From Alloyangia pacifica (GTDB taxonomy: Bacteria > Pseudomonadota > Alphaproteobacteria > Rhodobacterales > Rhodobacteraceae): a stretch of 64,000 nt of DNA. Numbering within the stretch: position 1 is the first letter of the stretch; each line of letters opens with the position of its first letter. Position numbers and translations under genes: made by a program. The stretch is from the NCBI RefSeq assembly GCF_900116195.1, contig NZ_FOZW01000007.1:62001-126000 (forward strand). The letters run 5' to 3'. Shown here piece after piece: positions 1 through 7,818 of the stretch. The notes beneath the pieces were generated by a model. The model did not search any database and had not been told where the DNA came from. It was given only the letters and a program-made list of their open reading frames with translations.

Positions 1-417
1 CTTGGCAAGAGCCGCAGCCATATCGCCAACTTGCTGCGCCTGCTGAACCTGCCGGAGACCGTTCAGACCATGGTGGTCGAGGGCGAGCTGACGGCGGGCC
101 ACGCGCGCACGCTGATCACCTCGGAGAACCCGGAAGAGCTGGCAAAAGAGATCGTGCGGCGCAAGCTCTCGGTCCGCCAGGCCGAACAACTGGCCAAGCC
201 GCAGACACAGAAAGCACCGAAACAGGGCCTGAACGGCTTTGGTGGCGGGCAGAAGGATGCGGACACTCGGGCGCTTGAGGGGGATCTCTCGGCGGCGCTC
301 GGCATGAAGGTTGCGATCCAGAACGCGCCGGGCGCGGAGAGCGGCAAGCTGGTGGTCAGCTACCAGAGCTTCGAGGAACTCGACAAACTCTGCGCAATCC
401 TCAGCGCCGCGCGCTGA
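1..417 (+). CDS. parB: Chromosome-partitioning protein ParB, C-terminal part
   Basis: The gene is cut by the window edge. The frame is open from base 1 and stops at TGA 415-417, leaving 138 residues. The visible part begins inside the helix-turn-helix that reads parS DNA (SRSHIANLLRLLNLPE, visible residues 4-19). It continues through GELTAGHARTLI, a Gln/Lys/Gly-rich linker (about residues 63-82) and a C-terminal dimerisation segment. ParB is the CTPase clamp that loads at parS and works with ParA to segregate chromosome origins. parA is expected just upstream, outside the window. A terminator follows at 541, and parS-like sites lie at 454, 634, 4990, 5017 and 6479, which fits the assignment. 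The CTP-binding N-terminus cannot be inspected. Confidence 0.93.
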   Translation, partial: LGKSRSHIANLLRLLNLPETVQTMVVEGELTAGHARTLITSENPEELAKEIVRRKLSVRQAEQLAKPQTQKAPKQGLNGFGGGQKDADTRALEGDLSAALGMKVAIQNAPGAESGKLVVSYQSFEELDKLCAILSAAR

Positions 418-421
418 AGGA

Positions 422-443
422 TCTCCACAGGATCCTGTGGAGA
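422..443. repeat. 22-bp perfect palindrome, module A after parB
   Basis: The two halves (TCTCCACAGGA and its reverse complement) pair without mismatch. The palindrome shares the half-site CCACAGGATCC with the 26-bp palindrome at 604-629, and each palindrome is followed within about 11 bp by a parS-like site. It has no T-tract, so it is not a typical terminator. Confidence 0.85.
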
Positions 444-453
444 GATCTCGCTG

Positions 454-469
454 CGTTTCACATGAAGCA
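454..469. other. parS-like ParB site
   Basis: The 16 bases match the general bacterial parS consensus TGTTTCACGTGAAACA at 13 of 16 positions. The centre is CACATG instead of CACGTG. The site lies 37 bp after the parB stop. Its location and the near twin at 634 support a role; binding is inferred. Confidence 0.5.
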
Positions 470-502
470 ATAAACGCAGGCGCGGGGCAGGGCGTTTGTT
501 CA

Positions 503-531
503 CCAGATCTGATCGGATCCGTCGGATCTGG
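503..531. repeat. Imperfect inverted repeat in the parB 3' spacer
   Basis: CCAGATC at 503-509 is mirrored by GATCTGG at 525-531, around an inner 8-bp palindrome CGGATCCG at 514-521. It lies between module A and the terminator. Function unknown; it adds four GATC sites to a spacer already rich in them. Confidence 0.6.
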
Positions 532-540
532 TTCAAATTA

Positions 541-577
541 AGAAGGCCGAGCCCCTGTGGCTCGGCCTTCTTGTTTT
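541..577 (+). terminator. Rho-independent terminator after parB
   Basis: An 11-bp stem (AGAAGGCCGAG paired with CTCGGCCTTCT) with a 9-base loop is followed by TGTTTT. It should end parB transcription. hemW converges on it from the right, and the T-tract is on the parB side. Confidence 0.85.
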
Positions 578-603
578 CCGGGTTTCCGATAGAAGAGAGA
601 TCT

Positions 604-629
604 CCACAGGATCCGGCCGGATCCTGTGG
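604..629. repeat. 26-bp perfect palindrome, module B after parB
   Basis: CCACAGGATCCGG is followed directly by its exact reverse complement. Flanking bases (GATCTCCACAGGATCC) repeat those of module A, and a parS-like site follows 4 bp later. The spacer 420-623 holds ten GATC tetramers. Confidence 0.85.
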
Positions 630-633
630 GTAA

Positions 634-649
634 CGTTTCACATGAAACG
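634..649. other. parS-like ParB site
   Basis: CGTTTCACATGAAACG matches the parS consensus at 13 of 16 positions and is symmetric except for its CACATG centre. It ends 8 bp before the hemW stop codon, immediately after palindrome module B. Confidence 0.55.
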
Positions 650-657
650 GTGAAGCG

Positions 658-1826
658 TCAGTTGGTCAGAAGCTCTGAGATCACGCCGTTCAGCACCAAA
701 CGGCCCTCGGTGGTGGCGCCGATCAGGTCACGTTCGCGCCAGATCAGGCCGAGGTCCTGAAGCTCGGTCAGCTTGTGGGCGGGCAGGGGCTTCGGTGAGA
801 TCTCGGCAAGACGCGCAAGCGAGATCCCCTCGCTCAGCCGCAGACCCATCATGACAAATTCTGTCATGATGTCCTCGGTGCCGAGCGGGTCGAAGACGCT
901 GTCGGCACGTCCGGTCTCGGCTTTCTCGATCCAGGCGCCGGGCATCTTCCAGGCCTCGGTGGCGTGGCGCGTGCCGTTCACCGTGACGCGGCCATGAGCG
1001 CCGGGGCCGACGCCGACGTAATCGCCGCCGCGCCAGTATACGAGGTTGTGCCGGGACTGCGCGCCGGGCTGGGCGTGGTTCGAGACTTCGTAAGGGGCGT
1101 AGCCCGCCTTCGCCGTGATCTCCTGCGTCGCGAGGAACATGTCGGCGGCGAGGTCTTCATCGGGCAGCTTCTTCATCTGGCCACGCTGCGCGCGCTCCCA
1201 GAACATCGTGCCTTCCTCGATGGTCAGCTGATAGAGCGACAGGTGGTCTGCGGCGAGATCGAGCGCCTCGCGCAACTCGGCCTCCCAGCCTTGCAGGGTC
1301 TGGTTTTCGCGCGCGTAGATCAGGTCGAAGTTGACCCGCTCGAAGACCGACTTGGCGGTTTCGAGCGCGACGATCGCCTCACCCACGTCATGCAACCGCC
1401 CGAGGCGGCGCAGATCGTCCGGTCGCAGGCTCTGAATGCCCATGGAGACCCTGTTCACACCCGCGTCGCGGAAGCCCTCGAACTTTGAGACCTCGACCGA
1501 GCGGGGGTTTGCCTCGAGCGTGATCTCGATGTCGTTGGCCCAGGTCCAGTGCTCCTTGGCGGCGTCCAGCACCGCCTGCACCGTCGCCGGCTCCATCAGC
1601 GAGGGCGTGCCGCCGCCGAAATAGATCGAGTTGAGGATGCGCCCCGAGGTCATCTCGCCGTAGCGGCGGACCTCGGAGCTCAGTGCGTCTGCCCAGCGGG
1701 TCTGGTCGATCGACCGGACGACATGGCTGTTGAAGTCGCAGTAGGGGCATTTGGCCTCGCAGAAAGGCCAATGCACGTAGAGGCCGAAGCCTCCTTCACG
1801 CCAGGTTTCAGGCCCGGACTCAGGCA
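658..1826 (-). CDS. hemW: Radical SAM haem chaperone HemW (HemN-like)
   Basis: This 389-residue protein has the radical-SAM cysteine triad CX3CX2C at Cys23, Cys27 and Cys30 (HWPFCEAKCPYCDF), followed by the SAM-contacting FGGGTPSL. HemW proteins insert haem into respiratory enzymes. They resemble HemN coproporphyrinogen dehydrogenase, and this length and the rdgB/rph neighbourhood point to HemW. The frame could extend to a TTG at 1839, but the ATG at 1824-1826 overlaps the rdgB stop by only a few bases, as is usual in this operon, so I use it. It is last in rph-rdgB-hemW. True HemN function is less likely because the N-terminal extension of HemN is absent. Confidence 0.9.
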
Positions 1827-2443
1827 TCGTCCTTGGCAAAGCAGCCCTTCACGAACTTGGCAAAGGCATCGGCACGGTGGCTGATGCGGTTCTTCTCGTC
1901 GCTGTCCATCTCGGCGAAGGTGATCTCGTAGCCTTCGGGCTGGAAGATCGGGTCGTAGCCGTGGCCGTTCTTGCCGCGCATCGGCCAGACCACCGTGCCC
2001 TCCATCACGCCGGGGAAGACGGCATCGGTGCCATCGGGCCATGCCAGGACCAGCGTGCAGTTGAAGCGCGCGGTCCAGGGCTGCTCGGCGCCTGACTGCA
2101 GCAGGGCGTCATGGGTTTTGCCCATGGCCATGATGAAGTCGCGGCCATTGCCGGTTTCGGCCCAATCGGCGGTATAGACACCGGGGGCGCCGTCCAGGGC
2201 ATCCACCGAGATGCCGCTGTCGTCGGCCAGCGCGGGCAGGCCGGTGGCCGAGGCCGCGGCATGCGCCTTGATGCGGGCGTTCTCGACGAAGGTGGTGCCG
2301 GTTTCCTCGGGTTCGGGAAGGTTCATCTCTTTCGCACCCACGACCTCGACCCCGTAGGGCGCGAGCAGCTCGGTGATCTCCTCGAGCTTGCCCGCGTTGT
2401 GGGTCGCGACGAGCAGTTTCTTGTCGCTGAACACCCGGGTCAT
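1820..2443 (-). CDS. rdgB: XTP/dITP pyrophosphatase RdgB (Ham1 family)
   Basis: This 207-residue house-cleaning enzyme hydrolyses non-canonical purine triphosphates (dITP, XTP) to the monophosphate and pyrophosphate, keeping them out of DNA and RNA. The family motifs are clear: ATHNAGK at residues 13-19, FVENARIKA near residue 50 and [14 protein letters not shown] near residue 75. The ATG at 2441-2443 overlaps the rph stop as ATGA, and the end overlaps the start of hemW. The three genes are therefore one transcription and translation unit. Length is normal for the family. Confidence 0.95.
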   Translation of the reverse strand: MTRVFSDKKLLVATHNAGKLEEITELLAPYGVEVVGAKEMNLPEPEETGTTFVENARIKAHAAASATGLPALADDSGISVDALDGAPGVYTADWAETGNGRDFIMAMGKTHDALLQSGAEQPWTARFNCTLVLAWPDGTDAVFPGVMEGTVVWPMRGKNGHGYDPIFQPEGYEITFAEMDSDEKNRISHRADAFAKFVKGCFAKDDA

Positions 2444-3150
2444 TTGCAGGCCGCCAGCTGCGCTTGGACGAGCTGCGAGACGCCGGCCTCGGCGAGATCC
2501 ATCAGCTTGTTCATCTGGTCACGGCTGAAGGTCGCGCCCTCTGCGGACATCTGAACTTCGATCAGCTGGCCGTCGCCGCGCAGGATGAAGTTGCCGTCAA
2601 CGCCCGCCTCGCTGTCCTCGGCATAGTCGAGGTCCAGTACCGGCTGGCCGGCATAGATGCCGCAGCTCACCGCCGCGACCGGGGTCAGCGGGTCGGTGCT
2701 GATGGCGCCGGTCTTCATCAGCTTGTTCACCGCAAGGCGCAGTGCGACCCAGCCGCCGGTGATCGAGGCGCAGCGGGTGCCGCCGTCGGCCTGGATCACA
2801 TCGCAGTCGATGGTGATCTGGCGCTCGCCGAGCGCGACGCGGTCGACACCGGCGCGCAGGCTGCGGCCGATCAGGCGCTGGATCTCGACGGTGCGTCCGC
2901 CCTGCTTGCCGGCGGTCGCCTCGCGGCGCATGCGCGAGCCGGTGGAACGCGGCAGCATGCCGTATTCCGCGGTGACCCAGCCAAGGCCGCTGCCCTTCAC
3001 GAAGGGCGGCACGCGGTCTTCCAGCGTGGCGGTGCAGAGCACGTGGGTGTCGCCCATCTTGATCAGGCAGGACCCTTCGGCATGTTTCGTGACGCCCGTC
3101 TCGATTGAAACGCTGCGCATATCGCTTAGATCTCGTCCAGAAGGTCTCAT
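2440..3150 (-). CDS. rph: Ribonuclease PH
   Basis: Phosphorolytic 3'-5' exoribonuclease that trims tRNA 3' ends. The 236-residue product starts [19 protein letters not shown], the usual RNase PH beginning, and carries the Arg-rich [20 protein letters not shown] segment, the [23 protein letters not shown] core and the C-terminal SAEG motif. The open frame extends 26 codons upstream, but the ATG at 3148-3150 has an AGAGG ribosome site and matches the family start. It leads the rph-rdgB-hemW operon and is divergent from hrcA. Confidence 0.95.
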   Translation of the reverse strand: MRPSGRDLSDMRSVSIETGVTKHAEGSCLIKMGDTHVLCTATLEDRVPPFVKGSGLGWVTAEYGMLPRSTGSRMRREATAGKQGGRTVEIQRLIGRSLRAGVDRVALGERQITIDCDVIQADGGTRCASITGGWVALRLAVNKLMKTGAISTDPLTPVAAVSCGIYAGQPVLDLDYAEDSEAGVDGNFILRGDGQLIEVQMSAEGATFSRDQMNKLMDLAEAGVSQLVQAQLAACK

Positions 3151-3261
3151 GAGTGCCTCTCTTCTCGGTTGCTGCCGGGATACTGGGGCTGATGCTGTCT
3201 CGCAACCCCGATTGGCGGCGCGATCCATGGCCTGATTGACGCGCGCCGAAGCGGGCCTTTA
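3151..3261. promoter_or_regulatory. Divergent rph / hrcA promoter region
   Basis: This 111-bp spacer must hold promoters for both directions. On the rph strand a weak pair TTGCGA - 17 bp - TATCCC can be seen. I found no complete CIRCE element (TTAGCACTC-N9-GAGTGCTAA), only a lone GAGTGC at its left end, so HrcA autoregulation here is not supported. Confidence 0.35.
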
Positions 3262-4353
3262 ATGACCCTGAACAGCCGGAGCATGTGGATGAAAGAGGGT
3301 AACCGTCTTCTCGAGGAAATGAACGATCGCTCGCGCGAGGTGTTTCGGCGCGTGGTGGAGTCCTATCTCGAGACGGGAGAGCCGGTGGGCTCGCGCACCC
3401 TGACGCGCAGCCTGTCCGAGAAGGTCTCGGCCGCGACCATCCGCAACGTGATGCAGGATCTCGAATATCTCGGCCTGCTCGACAGCCCGCATGTCTCGGC
3501 GGGGCGGGTGCCGACGCAGGTGGGACTGCGCATGTTTGTCGACGGGCTGCTCGAGGTGCGCGACCTCGACAATTCCGACCGGCTGGCGCTGGACGCGACC
3601 ACCACGCAGGGTGGCGATGACGTCGGCGGGCTGCTCGACAGGGTCGGTGCCGCGCTTTCCGGCGTAACCCACGGTGCTTCCCTGGTTCTGACGCCGAAGC
3701 ACGAGGCGCCGGTCAAACATATCGAGTTCGTCTCTCTCGGCCACGACAGGGCGCTCGTGGTGCTGGTCTTCGGCGACGGGCATGTCGAGAACCGGCTGTT
3801 CCGCCCGCCCGCCGGTCAGACCCCCAGCTCGATGCGCGAGGCGGCGAATTTCCTCAACGCGCTGATCGAGGGCAAGACGCTCTCTGAACTGCGCGGCGAG
3901 ATCTCGCGGCAGATCGCCACCCGCCGGCAGGAGATCGACACGTTGGCGGCGGAGCTGATCGAAACAGGCATGGCCGCCTGGGAGAAGGACGCCGACAATT
4001 CGGCTCGGCTGATCGTCCGTGGGACGTCGAATCTGCTGGGTCAGGAGGGCGAGGCGGAGGAGCTGGATCGCATCCGCTCGCTGTTCGACGACCTCGAACG
4101 CAAGCGGGATATTGCCGAGTTCCTGCAGCTTGCGGAATCCGGCGACGGGGTCCGTATTTTTATCGGCTCCGAGAACAAACTTTTCTCACTTTCGGGTTCC
4201 TCTCTGGTGGTCTCTCCATATATGAACGCGGATCGAAAGATAATCGGTGCGGTCGGGGTCATCGGACCCACGCGGCTCAACTACGGGCGGATCGTACCCA
4301 TCGTGGACTACACGGCACAGCTGGTCGGCAGGCTGATTGCCGAGCGGAGCTAG
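3262..4353 (+). CDS. hrcA: Heat-shock transcriptional repressor HrcA
   Basis: The 363-residue protein shows the HrcA winged-helix start (NDRSREVFRRVVESYLETGE, then GSRTLTR and SAATIRNVMQDLEYLGLL) and a long effector domain ending YGRIVPIVDYTAQLVG. HrcA binds CIRCE operators, classically before groESL, and is kept active by GroEL. grpE follows after 9 bp, so the two genes are probably co-transcribed; dnaKJ is not in the window. Several Met codons lie at the start (residues 1, 8 and 10), so the true N-terminus could be a few residues shorter. Confidence 0.95.
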   Translation: MTLNSRSMWMKEGNRLLEEMNDRSREVFRRVVESYLETGEPVGSRTLTRSLSEKVSAATIRNVMQDLEYLGLLDSPHVSAGRVPTQVGLRMFVDGLLEVRDLDNSDRLALDATTTQGGDDVGGLLDRVGAALSGVTHGASLVLTPKHEAPVKHIEFVSLGHDRALVVLVFGDGHVENRLFRPPAGQTPSSMREAANFLNALIEGKTLSELRGEISRQIATRRQEIDTLAAELIETGMAAWEKDADNSARLIVRGTSNLLGQEGEAEELDRIRSLFDDLERKRDIAEFLQLAESGDGVRIFIGSENKLFSLSGSSLVVSPYMNADRKIIGAVGVIGPTRLNYGRIVPIVDYTAQLVGRLIAERS

Positions 4354-4362
4354 AGGTTAGAC

Positions 4363-4917
4363 ATGGCAGACGCGAAGAAAGACGAATTCCTCGACGACAT
4401 CGAGGCGGCAGAAGCAGAGGCTTTCGCTGACGAGATGGAAGAGATCGACAACGAGGCGCTCGAGCTCGACTCGCTGCGCGCCGAGCGCGACGAGTACAAG
4501 GACCGCTTCATGCGGGCGCTGGCCGATGCCGAGAACGCCCGCAAGCGCGCCGACAAGGATCGCCGCGAGGCGCAGCAGTACGGTGGCTCGAAGCTCGCCC
4601 GTGACCTGCTTCCGGTTTATGACAACCTCAACCGCGCGCTGAACGCCGCGCGCGAAGCTGAGGCTGGCGAGGCGCTGATCGAGGGTGTGGAACTGACCCT
4701 GCGCGAGCTGACCAACGTGTTCAGCAAGCACGGGATGACCGCGATCAGCCCTCAGGTCGGCGACAAGTTCGACCCGAAGATGCACGAGGCGATGTTCGAG
4801 GCCCCGGTGCCGGGCACCAAGGCCGGCGAGATCATCCAGGTCTCGGCCGAGGGCTTCATGCTCTACGACCGCCTGCTGCGCCCCGCGCAGGTTGGCGTCA
4901 GCTCGATGCAGGGCTGA
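4363..4917 (+). CDS. grpE: Nucleotide exchange factor GrpE
   Basis: GrpE is the DnaK co-chaperone that exchanges ADP for ATP. The 184-residue product has an acidic N-terminus, a long coiled-coil helix (about residues 35-75, including LRAERDEYKDRFMRALADAEN and the family RKRADKDR), and the C-terminal beta domain with LIEGVELTLREL and QVSAEGFMLYDRLLRPAQV. It starts 9 bp after hrcA and is followed by a strong terminator at 4939. Confidence 0.95.
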   Translation: MADAKKDEFLDDIEAAEAEAFADEMEEIDNEALELDSLRAERDEYKDRFMRALADAENARKRADKDRREAQQYGGSKLARDLLPVYDNLNRALNAAREAEAGEALIEGVELTLRELTNVFSKHGMTAISPQVGDKFDPKMHEAMFEAPVPGTKAGEIIQVSAEGFMLYDRLLRPAQVGVSSMQG

Positions 4918-4938
4918 TTCCTTCAGGCACCGACATGC

Positions 4939-4971
4939 AAAACCCCCGGTCGCGAGACCGGGGGTTTTTCT
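4939..4971 (+). terminator. Rho-independent terminator after grpE
   Basis: The 9-bp stem CCCCCGGTC / GACCGGGGG has a GCGA tetraloop and is followed by TTTTTCTTT. The AAAA before the stem gives it some two-way character, which may also serve mutS arriving from the right. Confidence 0.92.
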
Positions 4972-4989
4972 TTGGGCGCGCCCAGCCTT

Positions 4990-5005
4990 GGTTTCACGTG
5001 AATCC
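4990..5005. other. parS-like ParB site, left member of an inverted pair
   Basis: GGTTTCACGTGAATCC has a perfect 11-bp parS core (TTTCACGTGAA) and 13 of 16 consensus matches. It is the near-exact reverse complement of the site at 5017, 11 bp away. It is intergenic, between the grpE terminator and the mutS stop. Confidence 0.65.
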
Positions 5006-5016
5006 AAACGGAGCAT

Positions 5017-5032
5017 GGATTCACGTGAAACG
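5017..5032. other. parS-like ParB site, right member of an inverted pair
   Basis: GGATTCACGTGAAACG matches parS at 13 of 16 positions with an intact CACGTG centre. With the site at 4990 it can form a 15-bp stem around an 11-base loop. It ends 3 bp before the mutS stop codon. Confidence 0.65.
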
Positions 5033-5035
5033 CGC

Positions 5036-7675
5036 TTATCCCTTCATCAGACCCTTCAGCTCGTAAAGCGCCTGCAGCGCCTCGCGCGGGGTCATCTCGT
5101 CTGGCAGCAGGGTGTCGAGCCGCTCTTCGACCACCGATGGGCCTTTCGGCGCCGCAACAGGCTCTGGTTTCGCCGCTGCCGAGAACAGCGGCAGGTCGTC
5201 GATCAGTGCCTTGGGTGAGGTGCGGCCGCGCTCGCCTTCCTCGAGTGCGCTCAGCACGTCGCGGGCGCGGGCGATCACCGCGGGCGGCAGACCGGCGAGC
5301 TGAGCCACCTGCACGCCGTAGGAACGGTCGGCGGCACCCTCGCGCACCTCGTGCAGGAAGATCACCTCGCCCTCCCACTCCTTCACCGCGACGGTGGCAT
5401 TGCCGACGCCCTCGAGCTTGGCGGCGAGCTGGGTCAGCTCGTGGTAGTGCGTGGCAAAGAGCCCGCGCACGCGGTTCACCCCGTGCAGATGCTCGAGCGT
5501 TGCCCAGGCGATCGACAGGCCGTCATAGGTCGCCGTGCCGCGGCCGATCTCGTCGAGGATCACCAGCGCCCGGTCGTCCGCCTGGTTGAGGATGGCGGCA
5601 GTCTCGACCATCTCGACCATGAAGGTCGAGCGGCCGCGCGCGAGGTCGTCGGAGGCACCGACACGGCTGAAGATCTGGCTGACCACACCCAGATGCGCGC
5701 GGTCGGCAGGCACGTAGGAGCCCATCTGCGCCAGCAGGGCGATCAGCGCGTTCTGCCGCAGGTAGGTCGACTTACCGGCCATGTTGGGGCCGGTCAGCAG
5801 CGTCACCGCCGCGCCCTCGCCATTGGCGTTCAGGGCGCAATCATTGGCGATGAAGGGCGCGCCGCCCTGCTGCTGCAGTGCGCGTTCCACCACCGGGTGA
5901 CGGCCCGCGACGATCTCGAAGGCGCGGCTGTCGTCAACCTGCGGGCGGGCCCACTTCTGGGCCTTCGCAAGATCCGACAGGCCAAGCGCCACGTCGAACT
6001 CCGCCAGCGACAGGCCGGTTTCCGACACCTGCGGCGCGCGCTCCAGAATGGCACCCTTCAGGCTTTCGTAGAGCCTCTTTTCAATCTCCAGCGCCTCGTT
6101 ACCGGCGTTCAGGATGCGGGTTTCCAGCTCGGTCAGCTCGACCGTGGTGAAGCGCACCTGGTTGGCGGTGGTCTGGCGATGGATGAAGATCTCGCTCAGC
6201 GGCGCCGACATCATCTTCTCGGCATGGGTGGCGGTGGTCTCGATGAAGTAGCCCAGCACGTTGTTGTGCTTGATCTTCAGGGAATTCACCCCGGCCATCT
6301 CGGCGTATTTCGCCTGCATCGAGGCGATCACACCGCGGCCCTGGTCGCGGAGCGTGCGGGCCTCGTCGAGCTGCGCATCGTAGCCCGGTGCGATGAAGCC
6401 GCCGTCGCGCACCATCAGCGGCGGCTCGGCGATGAGCGCGGTCTCGAGCATGGCGATCAGCTCGTCATGGCCGGTCAGTGTTTCACGTGCATCACGCAGA
6501 AGCGGCGGCAACTCGGCCCCGTTCAGGGTCTCGGCGATCTCCTCGGCCTGCGCCAGCGCGTTGCGCACGGCGGCCAGATCGCGCGGCCCGCCACGGTCGA
6601 GACCGAGCCGCGAGAGCGCGCGGTCAAGATCGGGCACCTTGCGCAGGCTCTCGCGCAGGAGCTTGGCCTCGGCGCTTTCCATCGCCCAGTCCAGAGCCTG
6701 AAGCCGGGCTTCTATCACCCCTAGATTGCGTGAAGGGGATGAAACTCGCCTTTCAAGCAGGCGCGCACCGCCGGGCGTCACCGTCCGGTCGATCACCGAC
6801 AGCAGCGAGCCGGCGCGGCCGCCGTTCATCGAATGCGTCAGCTCGAGGTTGCGGCGGGTGGCGGCGTCGATCTGCAAGAGGTTCGAGACCGCATCGCGCT
6901 GCGGCGGGCGGAGCAGGGGCAAACGGCCCTTTTGGGTGATGTCGAGATAGTCGACAAGCGCGCCGAGGGCCGAGAGCTCGGGCCGCTCGAAGGCCCCGAA
7001 GCCCGAAAGCGTCTGCACGGCAAAGAGCCGTTTCAGTCTCTCTTCCGCGCCGGTGGAGTCAAAGGAGGCCGCGCCCAGCACGGTGGGGTAGATGCCGAGA
7101 TCGCTCAGCACCGGGCGCAGCTCTTCGTCGGTGCTGTCGGAGACCAGCACCTCTGAGGGCGCGAGCCGCGCCAGTTCGGCACCGATGCGCGCGCGGCTCA
7201 GCGGCATGACATGCAGCGCGCCGGTGGAAATGTCGGTCCAGGCCAGCGCCCAATCGTCCCTGATACGGCCCAAAGCGGCGAGGTAGTTGTGACGGCGGGC
7301 TTCCAGCAGCGACTCCTCGGTGAGGGTGCCGGGGGTCACCAGCCGCACCACGTCGCGCTTCACCACCGACTTGTGGCCGCGCTTCTTCGCTTCGGCTGGG
7401 CTTTCCAGCTGCTCACCCACGGCGACGCGGAAGCCCTTGCGGATCAGCGTCAGCAGGTAGCCCTCGGCCGCGTGCACCGGCACGCCGCACATCGGGATGT
7501 CGTCACCGGCGTGCTTGCCGCGCTTGGTCAGGGCGATGTCCAGCGCTTCGGACGCCGCCACCGCGTCGTCGAAGAACATCTCGTAGAAGTCGCCCATCCG
7601 GTAGAAGAGGAGCGCGTCCGGATACTGCGCCTTGATCTCAAGATATTGCGCCATCATCGGCGTGACTGCCGTCAT
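5036..7675 (-). CDS. mutS: DNA mismatch repair protein MutS
   Basis: MutS finds mismatches and small loops and recruits MutL. The 879-residue product has the mismatch-contacting [11 protein letters not shown] near residue 25, in which the Phe-x-Glu inserts at the mismatch, then connector and lever domains. The ATPase follows, with Walker [11 protein letters not shown] near residue 630 and Walker [17 protein letters not shown] near residue 705. Length is normal. It stands alone, divergent from maeB across 143 bp. A parS-like sequence lies within the gene at 6479. Only the C-terminal tail (about the last 60 residues) is poorly conserved. Confidence 0.97.
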   Translation of the reverse strand: MTAVTPMMAQYLEIKAQYPDALLFYRMGDFYEMFFDDAVAASEALDIALTKRGKHAGDDIPMCGVPVHAAEGYLLTLIRKGFRVAVGEQLESPAEAKKRGHKSVVKRDVVRLVTPGTLTEESLLEARRHNYLAALGRIRDDWALAWTDISTGALHVMPLSRARIGAELARLAPSEVLVSDSTDEELRPVLSDLGIYPTVLGAASFDSTGAEERLKRLFAVQTLSGFGAFERPELSALGALVDYLDITQKGRLPLLRPPQRDAVSNLLQIDAATRRNLELTHSMNGGRAGSLLSVIDRTVTPGGARLLERRVSSPSRNLGVIEARLQALDWAMESAEAKLLRESLRKVPDLDRALSRLGLDRGGPRDLAAVRNALAQAEEIAETLNGAELPPLLRDARETLTGHDELIAMLETALIAEPPLMVRDGGFIAPGYDAQLDEARTLRDQGRGVIASMQAKYAEMAGVNSLKIKHNNVLGYFIETTATHAEKMMSAPLSEIFIHRQTTANQVRFTTVELTELETRILNAGNEALEIEKRLYESLKGAILERAPQVSETGLSLAEFDVALGLSDLAKAQKWARPQVDDSRAFEIVAGRHPVVERALQQQGGAPFIANDCALNANGEGAAVTLLTGPNMAGKSTYLRQNALIALLAQMGSYVPADRAHLGVVSQIFSRVGASDDLARGRSTFMVEMVETAAILNQADDRALVILDEIGRGTATYDGLSIAWATLEHLHGVNRVRGLFATHYHELTQLAAKLEGVGNATVAVKEWEGEVIFLHEVREGAADRSYGVQVAQLAGLPPAVIARARDVLSALEEGERGRTSPKALIDDLPLFSAAAKPEPVAAPKGPSVVEERLDTLLPDEMTPREALQALYELKGLMKG
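6479..6494. other. parS-like sequence inside mutS
   Basis: TGTTTCACGTGCATCA matches the parS consensus at 14 of 16 positions, the best score in the window, but one half-site is degenerate and the site is in coding sequence. Intragenic parS sites are known in bacteria. Chance is possible, so confidence is modest. Confidence 0.4.
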
Positions 7676-7818
7676 CTAGTCCCCCAGTGCTGCTTGGCGC
7701 AGACATACCAAAGCGCGCGGGGGCGGCGAAAGGCGAAATGCACCCGGTCGAGCGCAGTTGAGCCAAGCCTTCCGCTGCGCTAAGAGAAACGCCGCTCATA
7801 CCGGAGGAACGCAGGCCA

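Noticed and set aside
625-633. A DnaA-box-like TGTGGGTAA in palindrome module B
   Set aside because: A single near match (reverse complement TTACCCACA) does not make an origin. No cluster of good DnaA boxes or AT-rich unwinding region is visible in the spacer, so I do not call oriC.
3151-3261. CIRCE operator or sigma-32 promoter before hrcA
   Set aside because: Only one GAGTGC half is present and no convincing heat-shock promoter pair was found.
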